In this document: in pieces, positions 19,201 through 27,608 of the stretch
Position numbering within the stretch: the stretch's first letter is position 1
How the letters are laid out: every line of letters begins with the position of its first letter
Assembly (NCBI RefSeq): GCF_002896875.1
Contig: NZ_CP023278.1
Span: forward strand, 4,078,501 to 4,142,500
Source: Nostoc sp. CENA543
Lineage (GTDB): Bacteria > Cyanobacteriota > Cyanobacteriia > Cyanobacteriales > Nostocaceae
Reading direction: 5' to 3'
Length of the DNA: 64,000 bases
Program-made: the position numbers and the translations under genes
Notes under the pieces: model-generated
Told to the model about the DNA's origin: nothing
The model's input: the letters and a program-made list of their open reading frames with translations, nothing else
Database searches by the model: none

Positions 19201-21636
19201 AAATTTAATGACAGTTCTGTTCAGAGCATGGTTATGTTTAAAGTAGCCGCATTTAATCAATCCAACCAACAAAATATACGGAACGCCATTTCTTTATTAA
19301 ATAAATCCTACGAAGTTGCAATAGAAACAGGTGATTCTGTTCACGCGCTGGTTTCGACTTCATTTAGATTGTTCTACTCGTATTTGAGTGGAGAGAAACC
19401 CTTGCCAGATTTATTAGCAGAGGTTGAGGTTTATCAATCAAAATTTGCTCCGAGCCAACATTTCCTGAATTGGATATATATTATCCGCGCATCTATTCAT
19501 AATTTTACTGAATTGAGTAACAATCCAGACTGTCTGGAGTCAGTTGATGCTGAAAATGAAAAATTATCTATTCTACTTACAGAAAATGATGAGTTAGCTC
19601 TGCATCTATTTTATTTAAGTAAATTAATACTGAGTTATTCATTCGGTTGTTTTGAAACTGCGATTCAGATAGCAGATCGAGGAGTGCAATATCTGAAAGC
19701 CGGTATCAGTATGCCGTCAGCACCAGCTTACTATTACTACGATTCATTAACCCGGTTAAAATTATACTCCCATCTTCCACCTTCATCTCAGGAGGAGCTT
19801 TTATCGAAAGTTGATTCTAACCAGAAGCATCTCTTGGTTTACGTGAATGCTGCTCCTATGAATTATCAGCATAAATATCACTTAGTAGAAGCAGTGCGTT
19901 TTTATAAGTTGGGTAAACGAACGGAGGCTATAGAATTTTTTGACTGTGCTGTTGCGGGAGCAAAAGCCAACGGATTTATTCAAGATGAAGCTCTAGCGAA
20001 CGAACTAGCTGCTAAATTTTATCTCAATTGGGGCAAAGATAAATTTGCCGCAGGCTACATACAAGAAGCTTACTACTGTTACAGTCGTTGGGGTGCCAAA
20101 GCCAAAGTTGTCGATTTAGAAACCCGCTATTCCGAATTACTGCGCCCCATCCTACAACAAACAGTGACATCGTTTGATGTATTCACCACACTGATGACTA
20201 TTGCTGCACCTGCGGTATCGGTTCATTATGACACTGATAGGAGTTTCAGTAATACCAGTCTCTATCAGGCTCTCGATTTTGGAACTCTCTTGAAAGCTTC
20301 TCAAGTCCTCTCTAGAACCATTCAACTAGATGAGCTACTAGAGAAACTCACCCAAATTATTCTGCACAATTCAGGTGGCGATCGCTGTGCGTTGGTGTAC
20401 CCTGATGAAACCGGAGAATGGCAAGTGCGAGCGATCGCCACACCTGATTATGTACAACTGATTGCTGAACCTATCACCAACAATCCCAATATCCCGGTCA
20501 AATTAATTCAGTATGTTAAAAATACTCAAGAAACTGTGGTGATTAATGAACTCAAAACTGATTTACCTGTAATTGATGACTATCTCAGGGAACGTCAACC
20601 CAGGAGTATTTTGTGTCTACCACTGCTTAATCAAGGTAATCTGATTGGTATTTTATACCTGAAAAACCTGCTCACCAGTGGTGTTTTCACCCACGATCGC
20701 CTCTTGATTATCAACTTTCTCTGCACCCAAGCTGCCATCTCCCTAGAAAATGCCCGTCTCTATCAACAGGCGCAAACCTATACCCAACAGCTTGAGCAAT
20801 CCCAATTGCAGGTAGTACAAAGCGAAAAAATGGCATCCCTGGGAAATCTGGTGGCTGGGGTTGCCCATGAAATCAATAACCCTATCGGTTTTCTCAATGG
20901 CAGCATCAGTAACAGCAAAGAATATGTACAAGATTTACTTGGGCATTTAGCTCTTTATCAACAGCATTATCCCAAACCAGTTGAACCAATTCGAGAAAAT
21001 GCCGAAGCTATCGATCTGGAATTTCTTGCGGAAGACTTACCAAAGTTACTCAATTCGATGAAAGGAGCAACGGAGCGCATCACAGATATCAGTAATAGCC
21101 TCCGTACCTTCTCCCGTGCTGATACCGAATACAAAGTCTCTGCTAATCTCCATGAGGGACTCGATAGCACCTTATTAATTTTGAAATATCGCCTCAAAGC
21201 CAATGAACATCGCCCAGCGATTCAAATCATACAAGAGTTTGGAGATTTACCCCTAATTAAATGCTTCCCTGGACAGTTAAACCAAGTGTTTATGAATATC
21301 CTGGCCAATGCCATTGATATGTTCGACGAAATGGCACAAACTCAATCTTTTCAAGAACTGGAAGCCAATCCCCAAATAATTACCATTCGTACTGAAGTCA
21401 TTTCTAACCAAGTTTATATCTGTATACGCGATAATGGCAAAGGTATGAAACAAGAAGTACAAGAGAAAATCTTTGACCATTTATTTACTACCAAAGCGGT
21501 AGGAAAAGGTACAGGATTGGGATTGGCGATCGCCCGCCAAATTGTGGTCGAAAAACATGGTGGTAGTTTAAATGTATGGTCTGAGCCAGGTCAAGGAACT
21601 GAGTTTACTATACAAATTCCATGTAGATATAAATAA
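16243..21636 (+). CDS. HstK-type hybrid Ser/Thr kinase - AAA ATPase - GAF - histidine kinase
   Basis: A 1797-aa cytoplasmic signalling protein. Residues about 10-280 form a Ser/Thr kinase (catalytic loop HKDIKPANIL near 132, and GTLAYLAPEQTGR). From about 305 there is an AAA/AcyLF-type ATPase with Walker A GFSGIGKT near 335 and Walker B LVMFVDDLQWAD. A long helical, TPR-like middle (about 680-1300) follows. A GAF domain (about 1350-1510) precedes HisKA with phospho-His near 1540 (GVAHEINNP) and an ATPase with DNGKGM and GTGLGLAIA. This order is that of the HstK family first described in Anabaena PCC 7120. The start is ATG 16243 (MTPQAAKFPEISGYTI), since the kinase fold begins just after it. 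The signal and partner are unknown and no response regulator is adjacent. Confidence 0.93.
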   Translation: MTPQAAKFPEISGYTITEQIYRGSRTAVYRAIRESQKLPVVIKVLQQEYPTFGELVQFRNQYAIAKNLPITGIIPPLSLEPYGNSYALIMADWGGISLETYIQQQSLDLTDTLAIAIQLAEILHQLHQHRVIHKDIKPANILIHPQSKQIKLIDLSIATLLPKETPQIQNPSTLEGTLAYLAPEQTGRMNRGIDYRSDFYALGITLYQLLTSRLPFLADDPLELVHCHIAKIATPVHQLNPHIPEILGAIVAKLMAKNAEDRYQSALGLQHDLEVCYSQWQQTRSIAPFDLGQRDLCDRFLIPEQLYGRETEVQLLLEAFARVAQGTSEMMLVAGFSGIGKTAVVNEVQKPIVKQRGYFIKGKFDQFNRNIPFSAFVQGFRDLVGQLLSESDTQLQHWKHQILAALGENAQVIVELIPELERIIGRQPPAPELSGTAAQNRFNLLFHRFMQVFTAPAHPLVMFVDDLQWADSASLNLIQVLMSESQTGCLLLLGAYRDNEVFAAHPLMLTLSGMEKAGAKIHTMTLQPLSFSSLNHLIADTLHAPTSVVQPLTQLVMQKTQGNPFFATQFLQALHQDQLIHFDANAGYWQCDIVQVQDAALTDDVVELMAQQLQKLPATTQGILRLAACMGAQFDLTTLAIVSRQSPAEVATQLWQALQAGLILPHSDLYKFYLSPTPATSHTLQENCNYRFLHDRVQQAAYSLIPQALKQITHLKIGKLLLENSNTSFQDSHLFEIVHQLNCGSSLITELEQRYQYAQLNLQAACKAKNSTAYNAALNYLEQGMQFLPMDSWDKNYYLTRCIYESAAEVALLSCDFAKMESLIAIVIKNTHDLLEQVKVYEIKLQAYQLQNQQMQAIKIGREILQKLGVILPESLTISDIQQRVQHTLNQLSNYTTEDLINLPTIQNATAMAAARIMTSLVPSIHQAHPLLFPIVACEEVNLSLQYGNSLFSAPGYADFGIIVSSVLYQIETGYRFGQLALRLMEKFNDSSVQSMVMFKVAAFNQSNQQNIRNAISLLNKSYEVAIETGDSVHALVSTSFRLFYSYLSGEKPLPDLLAEVEVYQSKFAPSQHFLNWIYIIRASIHNFTELSNNPDCLESVDAENEKLSILLTENDELALHLFYLSKLILSYSFGCFETAIQIADRGVQYLKAGISMPSAPAYYYYDSLTRLKLYSHLPPSSQEELLSKVDSNQKHLLVYVNAAPMNYQHKYHLVEAVRFYKLGKRTEAIEFFDCAVAGAKANGFIQDEALANELAAKFYLNWGKDKFAAGYIQEAYYCYSRWGAKAKVVDLETRYSELLRPILQQTVTSFDVFTTLMTIAAPAVSVHYDTDRSFSNTSLYQALDFGTLLKASQVLSRTIQLDELLEKLTQIILHNSGGDRCALVYPDETGEWQVRAIATPDYVQLIAEPITNNPNIPVKLIQYVKNTQETVVINELKTDLPVIDDYLRERQPRSILCLPLLNQGNLIGILYLKNLLTSGVFTHDRLLIINFLCTQAAISLENARLYQQAQTYTQQLEQSQLQVVQSEKMASLGNLVAGVAHEINNPIGFLNGSISNSKEYVQDLLGHLALYQQHYPKPVEPIRENAEAIDLEFLAEDLPKLLNSMKGATERITDISNSLRTFSRADTEYKVSANLHEGLDSTLLILKYRLKANEHRPAIQIIQEFGDLPLIKCFPGQLNQVFMNILANAIDMFDEMAQTQSFQELEANPQIITIRTEVISNQVYICIRDNGKGMKQEVQEKIFDHLFTTKAVGKGTGLGLAIARQIVVEKHGGSLNVWSEPGQGTEFTIQIPCRYK

Positions 21637-21691
21637 AAAGAAATCAAGTCCATGATCATTACATATTCAACTGTGCGACGCAAAAATATCA

Positions 21692-21822
21692 TACCAATTC
21701 AAAATTCAAAATGACGCTCGCGGACTCGCTAACGCTGCGCTAACAAAATTCAAAATTAAGAAAGTGATACTCAGCATACCTTTTAGGGTTTGCATCTGTA
21801 TCGAATTTTCTGTGAATTGGTA
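21692..21822. mobile_element. MITE-like element, family A copy 1
   Basis: The ends are TACCAATTCA and TGAATTGGTA. It is flanked on both sides by TCA (21689-21691 and 21823-21825), a TNA-type target duplication. The inner end AGGGTTTGCATCTGTATC is shared with the copy in tnpB at 59922-60029. A GC-rich palindrome (GACGCTCGCGGACTCGCTAACGC) sits inside. It lies just past the HstK-type gene and encodes no protein. Confidence 0.8.
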
Positions 21823-21870
21823 TCACAGCAAGAATGATGGCGATCGCTACTTGAAAGCTGAGATTAATAA

Positions 21871-22299
21871 CTAGAATACCCGCCATTTTTCACGACTCAG
21901 AAAAAAGCCGTTTCCAGTGGTATTAGTGCAAGTTAAGCCAGTTCTGCGGGATACACAAGTAAAACCGCCATTACTCCAACTACTACCATAGGGAAGCACA
22001 TATTTATTGCGATCGCGGATAGTATCACTAATACATAAAATATTCGGTTTACCAAATTCAGATAATAATAACCCATCGCCCCAATCGAATTCACAAAATC
22101 CTCGATAGGGTTGAGGTGGTCTAGGTCTTAGTGAACTACCAATTTCACAACGCAATTTTTCCTGTTCTTCCCCGACTAACTCACATTGAATATTGCCTGT
22201 AGGGGTTTGAAAGCCTGTTGTTTGCGCTAAACTCGATGTTGGTGTGAGTATAGCACTCATGGAAGTTATAGCGAAAAATAGTAATATTTTTTTATACAT
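21871..22299 (-). CDS. Small exported Cys-rich protein
   Basis: A 142-aa protein with a clear signal peptide: MYKKILLFFAITSMSAILTPTSSLAQ, with cleavage expected after SLA-Q near 26. The mature part holds about seven Cys, spaced to suggest disulfides (IQCELV, LRCEIG, GFCEFDWGDG, ILCISD, GFTCVSR, LTCTN). It starts with FQTPTGNIQC and ends GFTCVSRRTGLTCTN. This pattern resembles the DUF6636-like exported proteins, a match made from memory and not certain. No function can be stated. It is transcribed alone, convergent with the HstK-type gene. Confidence 0.7.
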   Translation of the reverse strand: MYKKILLFFAITSMSAILTPTSSLAQTTGFQTPTGNIQCELVGEEQEKLRCEIGSSLRPRPPQPYRGFCEFDWGDGLLLSEFGKPNILCISDTIRDRNKYVLPYGSSWSNGGFTCVSRRTGLTCTNTTGNGFFLSREKWRVF

Positions 22300-22463
22300 A
22301 AATGACCCCTTTGTAGAGTTATGTAAAGAGAGCGATCGCCCTCAAATTAATTATTTGATGCAATACAGTATAATTAAATTTATTTATCTAGCATGAGCTA
22401 GAAGACTCCCGTTATACTGCGTAAGCAGTTAGCGGGAGATGAATAGCGGTCAAAAAGAAGACA

Positions 22464-22507
22464 CCCTGTTGAACAATATTTCGTATAACGAAATAAGTTC
22501 AACAGGG
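22464..22507. promoter_or_regulatory. Long hairpin in the tnpB leader
   Basis: Arms CCCTGTTGAAC and GTTCAACAGGG pair perfectly, with an inner TATTTCGT/ACGAAATA stem. It lies about 58 bases before the tnpB ATG. It may form part of the element's left end or limit tnpB expression. Confidence 0.6.
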
Positions 22508-22564
22508 TAGTTGAGTTTTTGACAGTAAATATAGTAGACTACTTGATAGTAATTCTTGCAAAAT

Positions 22565-23785
22565 ATGATAGTCTACGAAGCAAAAGCAGAAGCAACAAAA
22601 GAACAGTTACTCAAAGTAAATGAAGCTTTGAGAACTGCTCTTTTTGTTCGCAATTCTTGTTTGCGCTATTGGATAGATGGTCATGCAAAAACTGGTTACG
22701 ATTTGAATAAATATACGAAAGTTCTATCAGACAATCCTGGCTTTCCTTGGGTATCAAAATTGAACTCAACAGCAAGACAGGCAATGGCAGAACGTACCTG
22801 GGCGGCAATTAGCAGGTTTTTTGATAATTGCAAGAACAAGGTTTTAGGCAAGAAAGGTTTTCCTCGATTTCGCAAACTCCAGACAAGGGCATCTGTTGAA
22901 TATAAGCAAAGTGGTTGGTCACTATCCGAGTGTCGCAACTACATAACATTCACAGATAAATTTGGAATTGGAACGATGAGATTGAGGGGGACTCGTGACC
23001 TGAATTACTATCAAATAAACCAGATAAAACGAGTCAGAATTGTGCGTCGTTCAGATGGGATATACATCCAATTCTGCATCGACCACGAAAGAAAAGAACA
23101 ATTAGAGCCAACAGGTAAATCTCTGGCTCTGGATCTGGGATTAAACCATTTCTATACAGATAGTGATGGCAATAAAGTTGAGAATCCCAGATTTTTACGC
23201 AAATTCGAGAAAGCATTAAAAAAGGCACAACGTAGATTCTTTCGTTGTGCCAAAGGTTCTAAAAATCGTGCTAAAGCACGAAATAGATTAGGTAGAAAAC
23301 ACCTGAAATTGCAACGCCAGCGTCAAGATTGGTGCGTCAAGAAAGCACTAAGCGTAATCAAGTCGGCAGACTTTGTGGCATATGAACAATTACAGGTGCG
23401 GAACATGATCAAAAACCGCAAACTGGCGAAAAGTATCTCTGATGCCAGTTGGAGTATCTTCACTCAATGGTTGAAATATTTCGGCAAGGTATATGGGCGA
23501 GTGGTGGTTGCTGTCTCACCTGCATACACCACAATTGATTGCTCAAATTGTGGGCATCAAGTCTATAAAACTCTCAGCACTAGGACACACAGTTGTCCTA
23601 ATTGCTCCTACACTGCTTGCCGAGATTACAATGCTAGTCGCAATATCCTCAACAAAGGATTAGAACTGTTTAAAAATACTGCTGGGCAAGCAGGAATATA
23701 CGCCTTTGGAGAGTCTGACCTCTGCTTGGAGAAGGCAACTTCTCAGAGTAAGTCATCTCAGCGAAAGAGGAAAGTCTCACAGTGA
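22565..23785 (+). CDS. tnpB: RNA-guided transposon nuclease TnpB (intact)
   Basis: A 406-aa TnpB. The RuvC-like acidic residues are all present: Asp in LALDLGLNHFYTDSDG, Glu in VAYEQLQVRNM and Asp in ACRDYNASRNIL. The zinc finger CSNCG...HSCPNC is complete. The N-terminal part (helical/WED region) is full length. TnpB proteins of this type are programmable nucleases guided by an RNA made from the element's right end, and they promote retention of the element. With full catalytic residues and ends, this copy looks functional. ATG 22565 is chosen over a TTG three codons upstream. A second, broken relative is at 59674-60990. Confidence 0.92.
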   Translation: MIVYEAKAEATKEQLLKVNEALRTALFVRNSCLRYWIDGHAKTGYDLNKYTKVLSDNPGFPWVSKLNSTARQAMAERTWAAISRFFDNCKNKVLGKKGFPRFRKLQTRASVEYKQSGWSLSECRNYITFTDKFGIGTMRLRGTRDLNYYQINQIKRVRIVRRSDGIYIQFCIDHERKEQLEPTGKSLALDLGLNHFYTDSDGNKVENPRFLRKFEKALKKAQRRFFRCAKGSKNRAKARNRLGRKHLKLQRQRQDWCVKKALSVIKSADFVAYEQLQVRNMIKNRKLAKSISDASWSIFTQWLKYFGKVYGRVVVAVSPAYTTIDCSNCGHQVYKTLSTRTHSCPNCSYTACRDYNASRNILNKGLELFKNTAGQAGIYAFGESDLCLEKATSQSKSSQRKRKVSQ

Positions 23786-24060
23786 TGTGAGAATCCCCCG
23801 CTATACCTTGTAAGCGGTTAGCGGGGGAGAATGTCAAAGTTGTTAATATCTTCATGAATAAAAAAGAGGTAGGTTGAATTAACCTATCTCTTGTTAGCTT
23901 GCTATGGAATTAATCATCATTAGTTTGGTGAATCTAAACAATTCACAATTGTCGCCCACAAAATCATCGGTGAACCAACTCCTAAACAGAACAACCACTG
24001 TTGTAAATTCAAAGGTGTAGTTATTAGTCAATAGTCAATAGTCATGATTCTAGCGTCTTT

Positions 24061-24110
24061 CTTTGCGCCTACCGCAAGCGGTTCCGCGTTAGCGGTATGC
24101 GTGAGGCAAA
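24061..24110. repeat. Dispersed GC-rich palindromic repeat, copy 2 of 3
   Basis: CTTTGCGCCTACCGCAAGCG through GCGTGAGGCAAA, upstream of cobS. Directly before it lies a TCAATAG heptamer STRR (24029-24046). The whole 23831-24160 gap shows only such repeats. No cobalamin riboswitch-like fold was recognised ahead of cobS. Confidence 0.65.
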
Positions 24111-24160
24111 AAAGATTTATGCAAGAGGTGTATTAGTCATTCATCATATTAATTATCAAT

Positions 24161-24934
24161 ATGTTTAAGCTGTTGAAATGGGGGAAAAAAATCTTCTTGA
24201 AATTCGTGGCAAGTATGATTTTTTATACTAGTATTCCTTTGCCTTATATCAATGGCTTAGAATTTCAGGATGTATCCCGTTTTGCTCCGGTGGTGGGATT
24301 AATAATTGGGGGAATTCTGGGCTGTTTGGATGTGGGGATGAGTTATCTGGGTGTACCGATGTTGACTCGTAGTGCTTTGATAGTTGCTGTGTGGATGGGT
24401 ATCACTGGGGGACTACATTTAGATGGGGCGATGGATACGGCTGATGGTTTGGCTGTGGGGAATCCAGAACGTAGACTGGAAGTGATGGCGGATAGTGCTA
24501 CGGGTGCATTTGGGGCAATGGTAGCGATCGCCTTAATATTATTAAAAACCACCGCTTTAACTGATATCACAGATAACCGTTGGCTAATATTGATGGCTGC
24601 TTGTGGCTGGGGACGTTGGGGACAACAGCTAGCAATTTGCTGTTATCCTTACCTAAAACCCACAGGTAAAGGTGCATTTCACAAACAAGCCATCAGTTCC
24701 TACCAAGATTTACTCCCTGGATGGTTGTTAATGTTGGCGGTGAGTAGCTTATTTTACTTGCTAGATGGCAACAGGATAATTTTACCTCTAACAATAGTGA
24801 TAGCTGGGGGTGCGATCGCTGTTTGCACAGGTGCTTGGTTCAATCACAAATTAGGTGGACACACAGGCGACACCTACGGCGCAGTCGTAGAGTGGACAGA
24901 AGCGTTATTTCTGTGCGTACTCACCACCCTATAA
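24161..24934 (+). CDS. cobS: Adenosylcobinamide-GDP ribazoletransferase (cobalamin synthase)
   Basis: A 257-aa integral membrane enzyme that joins adenosylcobinamide-GDP with alpha-ribazole (or its phosphate) in the last steps of cobalamin (pseudocobalamin in cyanobacteria) assembly. The family signature [15 protein letters not shown] near 87-101 is intact, with the metal-binding Asp residues. YTSIPLP near the N-terminus and the [13 protein letters not shown] motif near the C-terminus are also typical. Several hydrophobic helices are present. It starts at an ATG after a repeat-rich spacer and stands alone, with no other cob genes in the window. Confidence 0.93.
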   Translation: MFKLLKWGKKIFLKFVASMIFYTSIPLPYINGLEFQDVSRFAPVVGLIIGGILGCLDVGMSYLGVPMLTRSALIVAVWMGITGGLHLDGAMDTADGLAVGNPERRLEVMADSATGAFGAMVAIALILLKTTALTDITDNRWLILMAACGWGRWGQQLAICCYPYLKPTGKGAFHKQAISSYQDLLPGWLLMLAVSSLFYLLDGNRIILPLTIVIAGGAIAVCTGAWFNHKLGGHTGDTYGAVVEWTEALFLCVLTTL

Positions 24935-25198
24935 AACCAATTCGCAATTCGCAATTCGCAATTCGCAATTTATTCAGCCACCCACAAGGGGGAGCCAGTC
25001 TCGTGGGCGGGTTTCCCGACTTGAGAGAACTGGCGTTGGGGTTTTTACCTACCTTCTCTACGAGAGGCTACGCCAAGGGAAACAAGGATTTTTTCGCCCA
25101 CCAAGGGTTTTAGCGTAGCGGGACGCAAGTCCGGTTTTGAACCTAGCTTTCTCCGATAAATACTCAGCACTCAGCACTCAGCACTCACTACTCAGCAA
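24935..25198. repeat. STRR and palindrome cluster between cobS and the PPC protein
   Basis: It opens with an AATTCGC heptamer run (24939-24970). A long imperfect inverted repeat with CGGGTTTCCCGAC and TACGAGAGGCTACGCC follows, then a TCAGCAC heptamer run (25161-25198). The TCAGCAC unit is the same as that inside smc at 39937-39968. The AATTCGC unit recurs at 58137-58177 and 59930-59963. Confidence 0.75.
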
Positions 25199-25199
25199 T

Positions 25200-25661
25200 C
25201 TACTTCATAGGCTGTAATTTCGTCACCTTTAATTTAAAAGGCCCTACTCCAGTTTCGCCAAAAGAACGGACACGAATAATAAAAGTCCCTGTTTCGTTGA
25301 TGCGGGTAAACAGTAGAGAATTGCTAGTACCGTCGGGGCCATCGTCATTTTCAGCTAATGTTGAACCGTCGGGTGCTAATAATGTAATGATGCTATCAAA
25401 ACTTTCGGAACTTAAATCAACGGCTAAGTTATCACCCTTATTCAATTTAACAGCATAATCACGAGCAAACCCACCTTGACCTGTGGGGATATCTTTTTCG
25501 GAGAGGGTGTCACTGATTTCTTTAAAATCAGTCAACATAATTGGACTGTACAACTTACTGTTTTGAGCAAAAGTTGTGGTTGTCGTGATACCAATTACAA
25601 ATAATGTTGTGGGCAATACGATAAATTTACGGAAATTATTAATAATAAATCTACTGAGCAT
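25200..25661 (-). CDS. Exported protein with a pre-peptidase C-terminal (PPC) domain
   Basis: A 153-aa protein from ATG 25661; a GTG eight codons upstream is also open. The signal peptide is about residues 1-33 (KFIVLPTTLFVIGITTTTTFAQ). The rest is a beta-rich PPC domain: ...YAVKLNKGDNLAVDLSSESFDSIITLLAPDG, then LAENDDG and GTFIIRVRSFGETGVGPFKLKV. Such domains normally flank secreted peptidases or act as carbohydrate/protein-binding modules; here the domain is the whole protein. No catalytic domain is present. The role is unknown; export to the periplasm or outside is likely. Confidence 0.75.
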   Translation of the reverse strand: MLSRFIINNFRKFIVLPTTLFVIGITTTTTFAQNSKLYSPIMLTDFKEISDTLSEKDIPTGQGGFARDYAVKLNKGDNLAVDLSSESFDSIITLLAPDGSTLAENDDGPDGTSNSLLFTRINETGTFIIRVRSFGETGVGPFKLKVTKLQPMK

Positions 25662-25730
25662 AATAGGCAATGTTCCCAAAATCACAGGGCAATTTGGTTA
25701 ATTATAGATTTTTCACAGATAAAGTGACCA

Positions 25731-26402
25731 TTAATTTTTGCTGCTTTTGTCTTTGAGGGGAGTAGCCACGGCGGCTAATCCTAAGACGACAACTCCCGCT
25801 TGACGCAGGGTGGTGACAGCAGATTTAGCAGTTGCACCGGTAGTATAAATGTCATCTATTAGCAACACTGAGGCGTTTTTGTGGCGTTTGAGCAAATCTG
25901 ACTCAATCACAAAAGCTTCAGCCAAGTTTTTCTCTCGCTCAGATACTGATAAGCCAAACTGCGCTTGTGTTTCGCGGGTTCTGACCAAACCATTGAGTTT
26001 TAATTTTAAGCCCGTGGTTTGACAAAAGCTTTGAGCAATTAACGCCGCTTGGTTATAACCCCGTTGTTTTTGTTTGTTGGTGTGCATGGGAATGGGGATG
26101 ACTACGATTTGTTGCTCTTGATGAAGTGAATGTAATAACCAAGTTTCTCCTAACCATTGTCCTAAAGGTCGAGCGATTTGGGGCTGATTCTCATATTTCA
26201 TCACCGCGATCGCTCGTTTGACAAGCCCACCATATATTCCCCAACTCAAAACGGGTGTTGGCGGTTTCCACAAGGCTTGGGGTTGGGGATGATGACATTT
26301 TTGTAATTGTCTAGTGCAGTTTTCGCAAACTACACCAGATGTGGAACGCTGGCACAAAGGGCAGTTAGATTGTAAAAATAAATCCAGAAACCCTTTGAGC
26401 AT
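25731..26402 (-). CDS. ComF-family phosphoribosyltransferase-like protein
   Basis: A 223-aa ComF-type protein. The N-terminal zinc finger CPLCQRSTSGVVCENC is complete. The C-terminal phosphoribosyltransferase domain has the PRPP motif LLIDDIYTTGAT near 180. The segment VVIPIPMHTNKQKQRGYNQAALIA is typical. ComF proteins take part in DNA uptake during transformation in competent bacteria and are also found where competence is unproven. It sits 36 bp downstream of the GNAT gene on the same strand, with a CCCTATT heptamer run in between. The biochemical substrate is unknown. Confidence 0.88.
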   Translation of the reverse strand: MLKGFLDLFLQSNCPLCQRSTSGVVCENCTRQLQKCHHPQPQALWKPPTPVLSWGIYGGLVKRAIAVMKYENQPQIARPLGQWLGETWLLHSLHQEQQIVVIPIPMHTNKQKQRGYNQAALIAQSFCQTTGLKLKLNGLVRTRETQAQFGLSVSEREKNLAEAFVIESDLLKRHKNASVLLIDDIYTTGATAKSAVTTLRQAGVVVLGLAAVATPLKDKSSKN

Positions 26403-26416
26403 AATTTAATACCTTC

Positions 26417-26450
26417 CCCATTCCCTATTCCCTATTCCCTATTCCCCATT
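26417..26450. repeat. CCCTATT heptamer tandem repeat
   Basis: About four units of CCCTATT fill the gap between the GNAT and comF-like genes and touch the 3' end of the GNAT frame. Confidence 0.8.
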
Positions 26451-26927
26451 TAAATATTTCACATACACGCGATCGCAGCGTGCAGTTTCTAAACCCGTAG
26501 CTGGCTGATAACCGTGGTTTTCATATAATTTGACTGCTTCTACCAACACACTGGCGGTTTCAATCCAAATTTGCTTAAAACCACGGTCAGCGATCGCTGC
26601 TTCTAACTGTTGTAACAAATATTTCCCTAATCCTAAACCCCTTACACTTGGTAAAAGATACATTTTTCTAATTTCGACGGCATTTTCTCCGCGATGGGTG
26701 GGATAATATGCCCCCGTACCAACTATTTGGCTTTGGTGTTCAATTACCCAAAATTCGCCTCCTGTACTTAAGTAGCATTCCTCTACTTCCAGTACATCAC
26801 GGTCAGCTCCTTTGGGTTCCCAACCCAGCCCGTATTCTGATAACACGTAACTGATGATAGCGGCGGCTTTAGTGCGATCGCTTTTTTGCCAGTTACGAAT
26901 TAAGAAATCTTTATAGTAGCTGTGCAT
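26439..26927 (-). CDS. GNAT-family N-acetyltransferase
   Basis: A 162-aa GNAT enzyme. The acetyl-CoA pyrophosphate-binding loop is LLPSVRGLGLGKYLLQQL (R/Q-x-x-G-x-G/A pattern) near 92-109. EIRKMYL gives the preceding beta4 strand, and IWIETASVLVEAVKLYENHGYQPATG the C-terminal half. It transfers an acetyl group from acetyl-CoA to an amine; the substrate cannot be told. The last codons run into the heptamer repeat region. It probably shares a transcript with the comF-like gene. Confidence 0.85.
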   Translation of the reverse strand: MHSYYKDFLIRNWQKSDRTKAAAIISYVLSEYGLGWEPKGADRDVLEVEECYLSTGGEFWVIEHQSQIVGTGAYYPTHRGENAVEIRKMYLLPSVRGLGLGKYLLQQLEAAIADRGFKQIWIETASVLVEAVKLYENHGYQPATGLETARCDRVYVKYLNGE

Positions 26928-27125
26928 TACTGTGTGTGGGTCAGGTGTGTACAGAAAAGTCTTCTGGATTTATTCCCGAATTTTACCCAGCATATAGCTT
27001 CTCTAGCTGATTCTAACTCAGGTGAAGCCTCAAAGCATGAATTTTGCCTATGCTTAATAGTCAGCAAGCCAAGGTTTTGGGATGGAGTTGGAGGTTAGTA
27101 TGACTGTGTAAATAATTCAATGCTT

Positions 27126-27172
27126 GTAGTCAGGACTTTAGTCCTAAGAAAAGGGCTGAAGCACTCACTACT
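27126..27172. repeat. GTAGT...ACTAC palindromic repeat, second copy
   Basis: GTAGT, then AGGACTTTAGTCCT (perfect stem, 2-base loop), then a degenerate second stem, then CACTAC. It sits in the 370-bp gap between GNAT and the HigB-like toxin. See 10441 and 62877. Confidence 0.6.
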
Positions 27173-27297
27173 AGTTTGATTTATGCCCACCGACTGACTT
27201 AAATGCGATCAGATAAATCTTTTATGCTAATATTATATCTTATAATTACGAGTAACGTAACTCATAACAGGCACTGCCTTCTTATGACTAAGTATGT

Positions 27298-27597
27298 ATG
27301 TCTTCCTCAGATGAATACCCTAAATACAAGGATAAAAGAACGGAGAGATTTGCATTAGGAGAAAGAGTTAAAGAGTTTCAATCTTTTGAAAGACAAGCAC
27401 AAAAAAGACTGGATATTTTAGAAGCAGCCCCAAATAAAGAAGCTTTGATGCAATTACCAAGTAATCGCTTTGAGTCATTAGGAGGTGATAGAAAAGGTCA
27501 GTATAGTATCAGAATCAATGAACAATGGAGAATTTGTTTTAATTGGCCTGATGATTTTCTGAAGCCCTTCAATATAGAAATTACAGATTATCACTAA
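27298..27597 (+). CDS. higB: HigB-type toxin (RelE superfamily)
   Basis: A 99-aa protein that matches HigB/RelE-like mRNA interferases: KDKRTERFALGERVKEFQSF near the N-terminus, then LPSNRFESLGGDRKGQYSIRINEQWRICFNW and IEITDYH at the end. These toxins cut mRNA on the ribosome. The gene is followed 11 bases later by a HigA-type antitoxin, the toxin-first order usual for HigBA. The likely control is self-repression by the HigBA complex. The start could also be a few codons further in (the family often begins at about SFKDKRTE). Confidence 0.87.
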   Translation: MSSSDEYPKYKDKRTERFALGERVKEFQSFERQAQKRLDILEAAPNKEALMQLPSNRFESLGGDRKGQYSIRINEQWRICFNWPDDFLKPFNIEITDYH

Positions 27598-27608
27598 AGG
27601 AAAGTTAA

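Larger units (their letters stand above)
22400..23830 (+). mobile_element. IS200/IS605-group element with tnpB only (no tnpA)
   Basis: The element is bounded by related hairpins. The left one has arms CTCCCG (22406-22411) and CGGGAG (22433-22438), and the right one CCCCCGCT (23795-23802) and AGCGGGGG (23820-23827). Both enclose a similar 'TATAC..GTAAGC' loop. This is how IS605-type ends look, which are recognised as folded single strands. No Y1 transposase gene is present, so it would need TnpA in trans. The right end, running out of tnpB, is where the guide (omega) RNA of such elements is normally made. Confidence 0.75.

Noticed and set aside
23831-24160. Cobalamin riboswitch upstream of cobS
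   Set aside because: The leader contains STRRs and a GC-rich palindrome, and I could not find a B12-box-like conserved element.
24935-25198. Possible CRISPR array because of regular short repeats
   Set aside because: The repeats are 7-9 bp direct tandem units without spacers, which is the STRR pattern of heterocystous cyanobacteria, and no cas genes are near.
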